From: Aliigemmobacter aestuarii
Lineage (GTDB): Bacteria; Pseudomonadota; Alphaproteobacteria; Rhodobacterales; Rhodobacteraceae
Length of the DNA stretch: 64,000 bases
NCBI RefSeq assembly: GCF_004799285.1
Contig: NZ_SSND01000005.1
Span: 62,001-126,000 of the forward strand
Reading direction: 5' to 3'
In this document: positions 33,165 through 41,671 of the stretch, piece by piece
Layout of the letters: each line of letters starts with the position of its first letter
Numbering within the stretch: position 1 is the stretch's first letter
Notes under the pieces: model-generated
What the model was told of the DNA's origin: nothing
The model's input: only the letters and a program-made list of their open reading frames with translations
The model's database searches: none
Made by a program: the position numbers and the translations under genes

Positions 33165-34151
33165 ATGCCAGCTCAGCGTCTGAGTGTTGTCGTTACGCGA
33201 CGCTTGCCCGAAGTGGTAGAGACCCGGATGAAAGAGCTGTTCGACGTGCAGTTGCGCGACCCAGACACCAAGATGACGCGCGAGGAACTGGCCGAGGCGA
33301 TGCGCCGGGCCGATGTGCTTGTGCCCTGCGTCACCGACCAGATCGACGCCAGCCTTCTGGCGCAGGCGGGGGACAAGCTGAAGCTGATCGCGAACTACGG
33401 CGCGGGGATCGACCATATCGACGTCGCCAGTGCCCGCCAGCGCGGCATCCTTGTGTCGAACACCCCCGGTGTCGTGACCGAGGACACCGCCGACATGACG
33501 CTGGCGCTGATCCTTGCCGTGACCCGCCGCATCCCCGAGGGGCTGGCCGAGATGCAGTCCGGCAAGTGGCAGGGCTGGTCGCCGATGGCCCATCTGGGGG
33601 GGCGTGTCGGCGGGCGGCGTCTGGGGATTCTTGGCATGGGCCGTATCGGGCAGGCGGTGGCCAAGCGCGCGCGCGCCTTCGGCATGCAGATCCATTACCA
33701 CAACCGCCGCCGCGTCCGTCCCGAGGTCGAGGCCGAGCTTGAGGCGACCTATTGGGAAAGCCTCGACCAGATGATCGCCCGGATGGACATCATCTCGATC
33801 AACTGCCCGCACACGCCTTCGACCTTCCACCTGATGAATGCGCGGCGCCTGAAGCTGATGAAACCGAGCGCCGTGATCGTGAACACCTCGCGCGGCGAGG
33901 TGATCGACGAAAACGCCCTGACGCGCGGGCTGCGCGCGGGCGAGATCGCCGGGGCGGGTCTGGACGTGTTCGAACACGGGCACGAGATCAACCCGCGCCT
34001 GCGCGAACTGCCCAATGTCGTGCTGCTGCCGCACATGGGATCGGCCACGATCGAGGGGCGGGTCGAGATGGGCGAGAAGGTGATCATCAACATCAAGACC
34101 TTCGCCGACGGCCACCGCCCGCCGGATCAGGTCGTGCCCGGCATGCTGTAA
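33165..34151 (+). CDS. D-isomer-specific 2-hydroxyacid dehydrogenase (glyoxylate reductase/GyaR-like)
   Basis: A 328-aa NAD(P)H-dependent dehydrogenase. The Rossmann motif is LGILGMGRIGQAVAKRARAFG. The catalytic Arg is in NTSRGEVIDE, the Glu in LDVFEHG, and the His in LLPHMGSAT. ANYGAGIDHID in the substrate domain matches glyoxylate/hydroxypyruvate reductases. AGGGGGA precedes the ATG at 33165; the open frame runs back to 32781 antisense to the SH3 gene and is not coding there. The likely role is reduction of glyoxylate or hydroxypyruvate to glycolate or glycerate. Confidence 0.9.
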   Translation: MPAQRLSVVVTRRLPEVVETRMKELFDVQLRDPDTKMTREELAEAMRRADVLVPCVTDQIDASLLAQAGDKLKLIANYGAGIDHIDVASARQRGILVSNTPGVVTEDTADMTLALILAVTRRIPEGLAEMQSGKWQGWSPMAHLGGRVGGRRLGILGMGRIGQAVAKRARAFGMQIHYHNRRRVRPEVEAELEATYWESLDQMIARMDIISINCPHTPSTFHLMNARRLKLMKPSAVIVNTSRGEVIDENALTRGLRAGEIAGAGLDVFEHGHEINPRLRELPNVVLLPHMGSATIEGRVEMGEKVIINIKTFADGHRPPDQVVPGML

Positions 34152-34167
34152 CCGGCGGCCTGTGACG

Positions 34168-34223
34168 GGCCCTCCGTGACTGGCCTTCCGTGGCGGGCCT
34201 TCCGTGGCTGGCCTTCCGTGACG
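34168..34223. repeat. Four tandem 14-bp repeats
   Basis: Four consecutive units of consensus GGCCTTCCGTGRCK begin 16 bp after the hydroxyacid dehydrogenase stop; a partial GGCCTGTGACG precedes them. A short slippage-prone array in the spacer before the ABC transporter promoter. Confidence 0.85.
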
Positions 34224-34240
34224 GGCAGGCACCGCCGGTT

Positions 34241-34258
34241 TTGTCATCAAACTGTTAC
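34241..34258 (+). promoter_or_regulatory. Pho-box-like site before the iron/phosphonate-type ABC operon
   Basis: TTGTCAT-CAAA-CTGTTAC fits the PhoB box layout (two CTGTCAT-type 7-mers 4 bp apart) with 6/7 and 5/7 matches. It lies about 90 bp upstream of the binding-protein start. It suggests phosphate-starvation control, but a chance match is possible. Confidence 0.45.
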
Positions 34259-34345
34259 AATACTTGTTGCGCGCTCCGGGTGGGCGCGCTTACGCTGCTT
34301 TGACCAAAAGAAAAAATAACCGTGAATGTATCTAGGGAGGAAAAC

Positions 34346-35374
34346 ATGAACGGAACCCGGCTTACGGCCTCTGCGCTGGCGCTGGCGACGGGGCTGACCG
34401 CGACGGCGGCAGCGGCCGACGGGCGGCTCAGCTTCTACTGTTCGGCGCAGGAGGAATGGTGCCAGATCATGGCCCGCAGTTTCGAGGAAGCGACCGGCAT
34501 CAACGTCGACATGACGCGCAAGTCTTCGGGTGAAACCTTCGCGCAGATCCAGGCCGAGGCCAGCAATCCCAAGGGGGACATCTGGTGGGGCGGCACCGGC
34601 GATCCGCATCTTCAGGCCGCCGAAGAGGATCTGACCGAACCCTATGTCAGCCCGATGCGCGACCAGCTGCACGACTGGGCGATCAAGCAGGCGGAAAGCG
34701 CCGGCGACAAGACGATCGGCATCTATTCCGGCGCTCTGGGTTTCGGCTACAATTCCGACATGCTGGCCAAGGCGGGGCTGCCCGCGCCGGCCTGCTGGGA
34801 AGACCTGGCCAAGCCGGAATACAAGGGCATGGTGCAGATGGCCAACCCGAACTCGTCCGGTACGGCCTACACGACGCTGGCCACGATGGTGCAGATGATG
34901 GGCGAGGATGGCGGCTTCGACTTCATGAAGCGGCTTCACGGCAACATCAACCAGTACACCAAATCCGGCTCGGCCCCGATCAAGGCGGCAGGCCAGGGCG
35001 AGACGCTGATCGGCATCGTCTTCATGCACGATTCGGTGGCGCAGACCGTCGCGGGCTTTCCCGTCGTGACCGTCGCCCCCTGCGAGGGCACGGGATACGA
35101 GATCGGGTCGATGTCGATCATCAAGGGCGCGCGCAACATGGACAACGCCAAGAAGTTCTATGACTGGGCGCTGTCGGTCGAGGCACAGAACCTTGCCCTT
35201 CAGGTCAACGCCTTCCAGGTGATGTCGAACAAGGGGGCCGAGGTTTCCGACAAGGCGCCCGACCTGTCCGGCCTGAAGCTGATCGACTACGACTTCAAGA
35301 AGTACGGTTCGTCCGATGAACGCAAGCGCCTGCTGGCGAAGTGGGATACGGACGTCTCAACCCTGCCGCAGTAA
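34346..35374 (+). CDS. ABC transporter periplasmic binding protein (iron/2-aminoethylphosphonate superfamily)
   Basis: A 342-aa binding protein of the FbpA/PotD-like superfamily (COG1840 type). The signal peptide is MNGTRLTASALALATGLTA, cut near AAA-DG. The mature part shows FYCSAQEEWCQIMARSFEEATG, GETFAQIQAEASNPKGDIWWGG and YSGALGFGYNSDML. GGGAGG lies 6 bases before the ATG at 34346; an in-frame ATG at 34322 is rejected. The tandem Tyr pair of ferric-binding FbpA is not evident near KKYGSSDERK, so iron is not assured. Operon partners are a fused permease and a PotA/FbpC-type ATPase. The Pho-box-like site makes an organophosphorus substrate an attractive alternative. Confidence 0.85.
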   Translation: MNGTRLTASALALATGLTATAAAADGRLSFYCSAQEEWCQIMARSFEEATGINVDMTRKSSGETFAQIQAEASNPKGDIWWGGTGDPHLQAAEEDLTEPYVSPMRDQLHDWAIKQAESAGDKTIGIYSGALGFGYNSDMLAKAGLPAPACWEDLAKPEYKGMVQMANPNSSGTAYTTLATMVQMMGEDGGFDFMKRLHGNINQYTKSGSAPIKAAGQGETLIGIVFMHDSVAQTVAGFPVVTVAPCEGTGYEIGSMSIIKGARNMDNAKKFYDWALSVEAQNLALQVNAFQVMSNKGAEVSDKAPDLSGLKLIDYDFKKYGSSDERKRLLAKWDTDVSTLPQ

Positions 35375-35389
35375 GCGCAAGCCAGACCC

Positions 35390-37609
35390 TTGCGGATCGC
35401 AAGCACGGAAAAGACCACCCATCCGGTCCTGATCTTCTGGATCATCGCCGGATGGGTCGGTTATGCCCTTCTGCCCTGGTACGGGGTCGAAGAGTTCTGG
35501 ACCTTCGACTGGCTGTCGGACGGCTGGCCGTCCGAGGCCGATTATGCGCCGGCCCTGGGACTTGTGCTTCAGGGCCTCAAGCCTTGGCTTCTGCCGATGC
35601 TGCCCGCGCTGGCGGCGCCGCTGCTGGTTGTCACACGGCGCAAGACCGATCCGCTTTATGCCCGCGTCCTGATCGCCTCGGGCGCCTTCGGCTTTGCCTG
35701 GCTGGTGGCGCAGGGGCTGGGAATCGGGTTGCGCGGCTTTACCGCTGATTGGCTGGCGGCGATCTTCGGACAGCTCGACGACCGGCAGTTCGGCATGGGC
35801 TATGGCGCGATGATCACCGCCTCGGCCTTCCTGTTCCTTCTGACCCAGGGGCTGGCCGCGCGCGGTTTGGTCAAGGGCGACGTCTTCGTCGCCTCGGCCA
35901 TCGGGGGGGTGATCGCCGTTGTCACCATCTTTGTCTTCTTCCCGATCGCCAAGATGCTGATGGCGGGCTTCGTTTCGGATGAGGGCGGGCTTTCCGTCGG
36001 CCATTTCCTGAACCGGTTCTTCGATGCCCGGATCTGGGGGCTGGGGTGCCTGACCGGGGGCACGCGCTGTGGCGTGGCGTGGAATTCGCTGTTCCTGGCC
36101 GTTCTGGTGGGGATCATCACCACCGCGCTTGGCCTTGCCTTCGCGCTGGTGCTGACGCGATCAGGCTTCCGCTACAAGCGGGTCTTGCGGGCGATGACGG
36201 TGCTGCCGATCATCACGCCCCCCTTCGTGATCGGCCTTGCCATCATCCTGCTGTTCGGGCTTTCCGGCACCGTGACAACGACCGTCGCGGGGGTTCTGGG
36301 GATCGAGGCGACCCGCTGGGTCTATGGCCTGCCGGGCATCCTGATCGCGCAGGTCCTGGCCTTCACGCCGATTGCCTTTCTGGTGCTGATCGGCGTGGTC
36401 GAGGGCGTCAGCCCCAGCATGGAAGAGGCCGCCCAGACCCTGCGCGCCAGTCGCTGGCAGACGTTCCGCACGGTATCGCTGCCATTGATGCGCCCCGGTC
36501 TGGCCAACGCATTCCTTCTTGGATTCATCGAAAGCATGGCCGATTTCGGCAATCCGCTGGTTCTTGGCGGGAATTACGACGTGCTGTCGACCGAGATCTT
36601 CTTTGCCATCGTCGGTGCGCAATATGACCAGAGCCGCGCGGCGATCCTTGCCATCGTGCTTTTGTTCTTCACCCTCGCCGCGTTCTACCTGCAACGGTTC
36701 TGGCTGGGGCGCAAAAGCTATACCACAGTGACCGGCAAGGGCGATGCGGGGGTGCATCCGCCGATGCCGCGCGGGCTGGCCATTCCGGTCTATCTGATCG
36801 TGGGGGGCTGGACAGCTTTTACCGCCGTTGTCTACGGCATGATCCTTTACGGATCGGTGGTGGAGCTTTGGGGGGTGCGCAACAACCTGACCTTCAAGCA
36901 CTATATCACCGCCTTCCGCGTCAGCTGGGGCGAAAACGGCATCCGCTGGACCGGGTCCGCCTGGGACAGTTTCTGGACCACGATCATGATCTCGACCATC
37001 GCGGCGCCCTTGACCGCGGCCGTGGGCCTGATCACCGCCTATCTGCTGACGCGGCAGGATTTCGCGGGCAAGCGCAGTTTCGAATTCGGCACGATGCTGT
37101 CCTTCGCCATTCCCGGCACGGTGATCGGCGTGGCCTATATCCTGGCCTTCAACGTGCCGCCGATCGAGATCACGGGCACCGGCCTGATCCTCGTGATCAG
37201 CTTCATCTTCCGCAACATGCCGGTGGGGGTCAGGGCGGGCATCGCCTCGATGAGCCAGCTCGACAAGTCGCTGGACGAAAGCAGCCTGACGCTTGGCGCG
37301 AATTCCTGGCAGACCTTCCGCCGGGTGATCCTGCCCTTGTTGCGGCCGGCGATCCTGGCGGCGCTGGTCTACAGCTTCGTCCGGGCGATGACGGCGATCT
37401 CGGCGGTGATCTTCCTCGTCTCGGCCCGCTACGACATGGCGACCAGCTACATCATCGGCCGGGTCGAGAACAACGACTACGGCCTTGCCATCGCCTACTC
37501 GACCGCGCTGATCTTCGTGATGCTGGCGGCGGTGGGCCTGCTGCAACTGTTGGTCGGGCGCACCCGGATCGGGCGGCGCACGGCCCATTCCACGACCACG
37601 GGACATTGA
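35390..37609 (+). CDS. Fused double-domain ABC transporter permease (FbpB-type)
   Basis: A 739-aa polytopic membrane protein that contains both permease halves. Two EAA loops are visible, one at MEEAAQTLRASRWQTFRTVSLPL near 345 and one at DESSLTLGANSWQTFRRVILPLL near 635, so one chain replaces a heterodimer. An extra hydrophobic N-terminal region of about 200 residues precedes the first BPD domain. The start appears to be TTG at 35390, 15 bp after the previous stop; I see no better ATG. Fused permeases of this type serve ferric iron, thiamine and 2-aminoethylphosphonate importers. Confidence 0.88.
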   Translation: MRIASTEKTTHPVLIFWIIAGWVGYALLPWYGVEEFWTFDWLSDGWPSEADYAPALGLVLQGLKPWLLPMLPALAAPLLVVTRRKTDPLYARVLIASGAFGFAWLVAQGLGIGLRGFTADWLAAIFGQLDDRQFGMGYGAMITASAFLFLLTQGLAARGLVKGDVFVASAIGGVIAVVTIFVFFPIAKMLMAGFVSDEGGLSVGHFLNRFFDARIWGLGCLTGGTRCGVAWNSLFLAVLVGIITTALGLAFALVLTRSGFRYKRVLRAMTVLPIITPPFVIGLAIILLFGLSGTVTTTVAGVLGIEATRWVYGLPGILIAQVLAFTPIAFLVLIGVVEGVSPSMEEAAQTLRASRWQTFRTVSLPLMRPGLANAFLLGFIESMADFGNPLVLGGNYDVLSTEIFFAIVGAQYDQSRAAILAIVLLFFTLAAFYLQRFWLGRKSYTTVTGKGDAGVHPPMPRGLAIPVYLIVGGWTAFTAVVYGMILYGSVVELWGVRNNLTFKHYITAFRVSWGENGIRWTGSAWDSFWTTIMISTIAAPLTAAVGLITAYLLTRQDFAGKRSFEFGTMLSFAIPGTVIGVAYILAFNVPPIEITGTGLILVISFIFRNMPVGVRAGIASMSQLDKSLDESSLTLGANSWQTFRRVILPLLRPAILAALVYSFVRAMTAISAVIFLVSARYDMATSYIIGRVENNDYGLAIAYSTALIFVMLAAVGLLQLLVGRTRIGRRTAHSTTTGH

Positions 37610-37613
37610 CGAC

Positions 37614-38687
37614 ATGACGCGCATCAACGCCAAGGCCGCCTCGGTTCGGTTCGAGAATGTCACCAAGATCTATGGCCGCGACGTGGTGGCGGTGGACGAC
37701 ATCACCCTTACGGTGCGGGCGGGGTCGCTTGTCACGCTGCTTGGGCCATCGGGCTGTGGCAAGACCACGACCCTGCGGATGATCGCGGGGCTTGAAATGG
37801 CCAGCCGTGGCACGATCCTGATCGGCGACAAGGACGTGACGCAACTGCCCGCGACGGACCGCGACGTGTCGATGGTGTTCCAGTCCTATGCGCTTTTCCC
37901 GCATATGACGGTTCTGGAAAACGTCAGCTACGGCCTGAAGTTTTCCGGCTTCAACAAGGCGGAAACCCGTGATCGCGCGATGGCGGGGCTCGATCTGGTG
38001 GGGTTGAAGGATTACGGCGGCCGCCTGCCGTCGGAACTGTCGGGGGGGCAGCAGCAGCGCGTGGCGGTGGCGCGGGCGCTTGTGCTGGAGCCCCAGGTGC
38101 TTCTGTTCGACGAACCGCTGTCGAACCTTGACGCCAAGCTGCGCCGCAAGGTGCGCGAAGAGATCCGCGAGATCCAGCAGACGCTTGGCCTGACCGTGGT
38201 CTATGTGACCCACGACCAGGAAGAGGCGCTGGCCGTCAGCGACGAGATCGTGGTGATGCGCAACGCCGCCATCGCCCAGGTCGGCACGCCGCGCGACCTT
38301 TACGAGGCGCCCGCCGATGCCTTCGTCGCAGACTTCATCGGCGAGGCGAACCTGATCCCGGTCGAGATCGTGGACACCGACGGCGCGACCGCGACCATCG
38401 CGATGGGGGGGTATCGCCATGCCCTGCCGTCGCGCGGGCTGCCGAAGGGCCCCGCGTTGCTGGCGGTGCGCCCCTCGCGGCTGGTGCTGTCGGACAGGGG
38501 CGGGGCGGGCATGGCCGCCCGCATCGCCAAGGCGACCTATGTCGGCAACCGCATGGAATACACCGTGGAAACCGATGTCGGCAGTTTCTTTGCGGTGAAC
38601 GAGGATGTCGTCCATCCGCTGAAGCCCGGTACGGATGTGGCCCTGGGTCTGGCGGAAAGCGGCCCGGTCCTGGTGCCGCGGGCCTAG
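37614..38687 (+). CDS. ABC transporter ATP-binding protein (PotA/FbpC family) with TOBE domain
   Basis: A 357-aa ATPase. Walker A is LLGPSGCGKTTTLRMIAG, Q-loop VFQSYALFPHMTV, signature ELSGGQQQRVAVARAL, Walker B LLFDEPLSNLD, and H-loop VTHDQEEAL. A C-terminal TOBE-like domain (about 240-357) with FIGEANLIPVEI follows. It starts 4 bp after the permease stop, completing a three-gene importer. The end overlaps the converging inositol-phosphatase gene by 4 bp. Family members import ferric iron, polyamines or phosphonates. Confidence 0.92.
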   Translation: MTRINAKAASVRFENVTKIYGRDVVAVDDITLTVRAGSLVTLLGPSGCGKTTTLRMIAGLEMASRGTILIGDKDVTQLPATDRDVSMVFQSYALFPHMTVLENVSYGLKFSGFNKAETRDRAMAGLDLVGLKDYGGRLPSELSGGQQQRVAVARALVLEPQVLLFDEPLSNLDAKLRRKVREEIREIQQTLGLTVVYVTHDQEEALAVSDEIVVMRNAAIAQVGTPRDLYEAPADAFVADFIGEANLIPVEIVDTDGATATIAMGGYRHALPSRGLPKGPALLAVRPSRLVLSDRGGAGMAARIAKATYVGNRMEYTVETDVGSFFAVNEDVVHPLKPGTDVALGLAESGPVLVPRA

Positions 38688-39469
38688 TCGAAGGCGCGGT
38701 CGGCCATTTCCTGGATCGCGTCGAACACCGCCGCCCCGCCGCCGACGACGCGCCCGCCTTCGGCCAGCGCGGCGGTCACGTCCACCTGCTGCATCCGACC
38801 GCCCGCCTCATGCACCAGAAGATAGCCCGCCAGGAAATCCCACGCGTTCATATGCGCCTCGGCATAGCCCAGGATGCGCCCCGAGGCGACATAGGCCAGC
38901 GACAGCCCGCCCGATCCGTTGCGCCAGAACACCGTGCCCGCGTCACAGGCCAGCGAGACAAGCCGCTTGATCCCCTCGATCTCGCGGCGGCCGGAAAAGC
39001 CCACCCCCAGCGATCCGTCGCGCAGCGATGTCTTGGCGGTGCAGCGGATCGGCTGGTCGTTGCAAAACGCGCCGCCGCCCTTCATGGCATGATGCATCTC
39101 GTCGGCCATCGGGTCGTGGATCACGCCGATCACCACCTCTCCATCCTTGACGCAGGCCAGGATCACGCACCATTGCGGGATGCCGTTGATGAAGTTCGTC
39201 GTGCCGTCGATCGGGTCGATCACCCAGGTGTAGCCGCTGCTGCCCGCCGTGGGCGCGCCTTCCTCGCCAAGGATCGCATCGTCCGGGCAGGCTTCGGCCA
39301 GCATCCGCCGCACTGCAAGTTCCACCTCCTTGTCGGCCTCCGAGACGAAATCCTGATGCCCTTTCGCGTCCACGGCCAGCGTCTGCCAGTTGCGGAAATA
39401 GTCGCGCGCCAGGTTCCCCGCCTCGCGGGCGATCCGGCGGGCGATGGTATAGCGGGCGTCATGCGGCAT
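38684..39469 (-). CDS. Inositol monophosphatase-family phosphatase
   Basis: A 261-aa Mg2+/Li+-sensitive phosphatase. Metal ligands are in ILGEEGAP, the hallmark DPIDGTTNF, and the C-terminal NAWDFLAGYLLVHEAGG. Possible substrates are inositol phosphates, histidinol phosphate (HisN-like) or 3'-phosphoadenosine 5'-phosphate (CysQ-like); the sequence does not decide. It converges on the ABC operon and diverges from the HAD phosphatase across 68 bp. If the ABC operon is phosphate-regulated, a phosphoester-processing role would fit, but that is conjecture. Confidence 0.9.
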   Translation of the reverse strand: MPHDARYTIARRIAREAGNLARDYFRNWQTLAVDAKGHQDFVSEADKEVELAVRRMLAEACPDDAILGEEGAPTAGSSGYTWVIDPIDGTTNFINGIPQWCVILACVKDGEVVIGVIHDPMADEMHHAMKGGGAFCNDQPIRCTAKTSLRDGSLGVGFSGRREIEGIKRLVSLACDAGTVFWRNGSGGLSLAYVASGRILGYAEAHMNAWDFLAGYLLVHEAGGRMQQVDVTAALAEGGRVVGGGAAVFDAIQEMADRAFD

Positions 39470-39537
39470 GATGAAGATTCCGTTGCAAATGTAACAGCGG
39501 CAGCCTACGCCCGCCGTGCCGGGAATGGGAAGGGGCG

Positions 39538-40212
39538 ATGATGGATCTTCAGGCGCATCGCGCGGTGATCTTCGATCTGGACGGCACGCTTGTGGAAAGC
39601 GAACCGGCCTGGGCCGCGGCCAAGGTCGCGGTTCTTGCGCGGCATGGCCATTCGGTCAGCGAAGACCTGCTGGATCGTTATGTGGGCCAGGGCCTTGCGG
39701 GGTTTCTGGCCGAGGTCTTCGGCCCCGGTCTTTCCCCCGATCTGCGTCACCGCCTTGGCGTTGAAATCGGGGTCGAGGCGGACAGGCTCTTGCCCCTTCA
39801 TCGCGAGGTGATCCCCGGTGCGGCCCGGTTCCTGCGCGATGTCGCCGAGGCGGGGCTGCGCGTTGCGGTCTGTTCCTCGTCCCCGCGCCGCCATATCGAC
39901 GCGGCGCTAGACCAGCTGGGCGTTGCCGATGCCGTCGAGCTGACGGTCTCGGCGGCCGAACTGCCGCGCGGCAAACCGCACCCCTTGCCCTACCTGGAAA
40001 CCCTGACCCGGCTGGGGCTGGCACCCGAAGGCGCGGTCGCGGTCGAGGATGCCCCGGCAGGCTTCCAGTCGGCGCAGGGCGCGGGCCTTGCGGTGATCGG
40101 GATCGGTCCGCGGGCGTTGGTGCCTGCGGTGGCCGAAGGGCTTTCCCTGGCCGTGCCGGACTACCGGGCGCTGACGGCCCGTGTGCGGCTTCCGTCCCGG
40201 ATCGGCTGTTGA
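39538..40212 (+). CDS. HAD-superfamily phosphatase (beta-phosphoglucomutase/phosphatase-like)
   Basis: A 224-aa HAD hydrolase. Motif I is IFDLDGTLVESE (nucleophile Asp), motif II is VCSSSPRRH, motif III Lys is in PRGKPHPLPYL, and motif IV is AVEDAPAGFQSAQGAG. The helical cap after motif I matches subclass I enzymes such as phosphoglycolate phosphatase or beta-phosphoglucomutase. Two ATGs in tandem (39538, 39541) follow GGAAGGGG. Substrate unknown. Confidence 0.9.
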   Translation: MMDLQAHRAVIFDLDGTLVESEPAWAAAKVAVLARHGHSVSEDLLDRYVGQGLAGFLAEVFGPGLSPDLRHRLGVEIGVEADRLLPLHREVIPGAARFLRDVAEAGLRVAVCSSSPRRHIDAALDQLGVADAVELTVSAAELPRGKPHPLPYLETLTRLGLAPEGAVAVEDAPAGFQSAQGAGLAVIGIGPRALVPAVAEGLSLAVPDYRALTARVRLPSRIGC

Positions 40213-40270
40213 CGCCGCAACGCGGCTGGGGCTTCCTGTCGCACGAACCCCGAAGCCAGGAGAGCGGGCC

Positions 40271-41671
40271 GTGATCCTTGAAAACCGGACCCTTGAGGAA
40301 CTGAAGCCCGGCGATACCGCCGAACTGCGCAGGCTTTGCACCGTCGACGATGTGCTGGCCTTCGCCAATGTCTCGGGCAACCACAATCCGATGCACCATC
40401 ACGCGAAGGATGGCGATGGCGACGGGCAGGCCGAAATCGTCGTGCCGGGGTCGATGGTGGCGGCCTTCCTGACGGCGGTTCTGGGCACCGTCCTGCCCGG
40501 CGGGGGCACGCTGTCGCGCGCGCTGGAGGTGCGGTTTCCGAACCGGGCGGTGGCGGGCGATGAACTGGTGTCGCGCGTGACGGTCGTGTCTGTCGACCGG
40601 GCCGAGGGGCTGGTGACGCTGGATGCGCTGGTGACACGGGCGGCCGACGGATTGGTCCTGCTGGAAGGCCGGGCAACGGTGCAGGCCCCGCGGACCAAGG
40701 TGGCCTATGACACGCGCGACATGCCCGGCCTGATCGTTCAGCGCCACCGCCATTTCGAAGCCCTGCTGGCGCGCGCGGCACCGCTGCCTGCCCTGCGCAC
40801 GGCGGTCGTCTGCCCGGAAAAGCCCGATGCGCTGAACGGGGCGCTTCTGGCGCGCGATCATACGCTGATCGAGCCGGTCCTTCTGGGAAGCGCTGCGCGC
40901 ATTGCCGCCGTGGCAGCCGAACTGGGCCGCGACCTGACAGGAATCGAGGTGATCGACCTGCCCGATCCGGTGGCGGCCGCGGCGGCAGCCGTGGCCCTTG
41001 CGCGCGAGGGGAAGGTGCAGGCGTTGATGAAGGGGCACCTGCATACCGACGAGCTTCTCCGCCCGGCGGTGGATCGCGACACGGGATTGCGCGGGCGGCG
41101 CAGGTTCAGCCATGTCTTCGTGATGGATGTGCCGGGTCTTGCCCATCCGCTTCTGGTGACGGATGCGGCGATCAACATCGCGCCTGACCTGATGACCAAG
41201 GTCGATATCGTGCAGAACGCGATCGACCTTGCCCTGTCCCTGGGGATCGAACAGCCCAAGGTCGGCGTGCTGTCGGCGGTAGAGACGGTCAACCCGGCGT
41301 TGCCGTCGTCGATCGACGCGGCGCTTCTGTCCAAGATGGCCGAACGCGGGCAGATCAAGGGCGGGGTCGTCGACGGGCCGCTGGCGATGGACAATGCCGT
41401 GGACATGGCCGCCGCCCGGACCAAGGGCATCACCTCGCCGGTGGCAGGGCGGGCCGAGGTGCTGGTCGTGCCGGGGATCGATGCGGGCAACATGCTGGCC
41501 AAGCAGCTGACCTACCTGTCGCATGCCGAGGCCGCGGGCGTGGTGATCGGGGCGCGGGTGCCGATCATCCTCAACAGCCGGGCCGATGACGACATGGCGC
41601 GGCTGGCCTCTTGCGCGGTGGCGGCGCTTTACGACCTGTGGCTTCGCGATCAGAATCGCGCGGGCAGGTAA
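40271..41671 (+). CDS. MaoC-type enoyl-CoA hydratase / phosphate acyltransferase fusion
   Basis: A 466-aa two-domain protein. Residues about 1-150 are a MaoC-like hot-dog domain with the hydratase dyad region FANVSGNHNPMHHH. Residues about 165-466 are a Pta/Ptb phosphotransacylase domain with KPDALNGALLA, LMKGHLHTDELL, VLSAVETVNPALPSS and ITSPVAGRAEVLVVPGIDAGNML. I choose GTG 40271 because AGGAGAG sits just before it; the ATG frame to 40181 lies inside the HAD gene. Such fusions are annotated as bifunctional enoyl-CoA hydratase/phosphate acetyltransferase. The role is probably acyl-CoA to acyl-phosphate conversion, linked to short-chain or PHB metabolism. No acetate kinase gene is next to it. 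Confidence 0.88.
   Translation: MILENRTLEELKPGDTAELRRLCTVDDVLAFANVSGNHNPMHHHAKDGDGDGQAEIVVPGSMVAAFLTAVLGTVLPGGGTLSRALEVRFPNRAVAGDELVSRVTVVSVDRAEGLVTLDALVTRAADGLVLLEGRATVQAPRTKVAYDTRDMPGLIVQRHRHFEALLARAAPLPALRTAVVCPEKPDALNGALLARDHTLIEPVLLGSAARIAAVAAELGRDLTGIEVIDLPDPVAAAAAAVALAREGKVQALMKGHLHTDELLRPAVDRDTGLRGRRRFSHVFVMDVPGLAHPLLVTDAAINIAPDLMTKVDIVQNAIDLALSLGIEQPKVGVLSAVETVNPALPSSIDAALLSKMAERGQIKGGVVDGPLAMDNAVDMAAARTKGITSPVAGRAEVLVVPGIDAGNMLAKQLTYLSHAEAAGVVIGARVPIILNSRADDDMARLASCAVAALYDLWLRDQNRAGR

Noticed and set aside
32304-34250. A 648-codon minus-strand open frame
   Set aside because: It spans the real SH3 gene in another frame and runs antisense to the hydroxyacid dehydrogenase.
35357-37666. 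Long minus-strand frames opposite the fused permease
   Set aside because: The plus-strand frame shows membrane helices and two EAA loops; the antisense frames are low-complexity His/Arg/Asp-rich.
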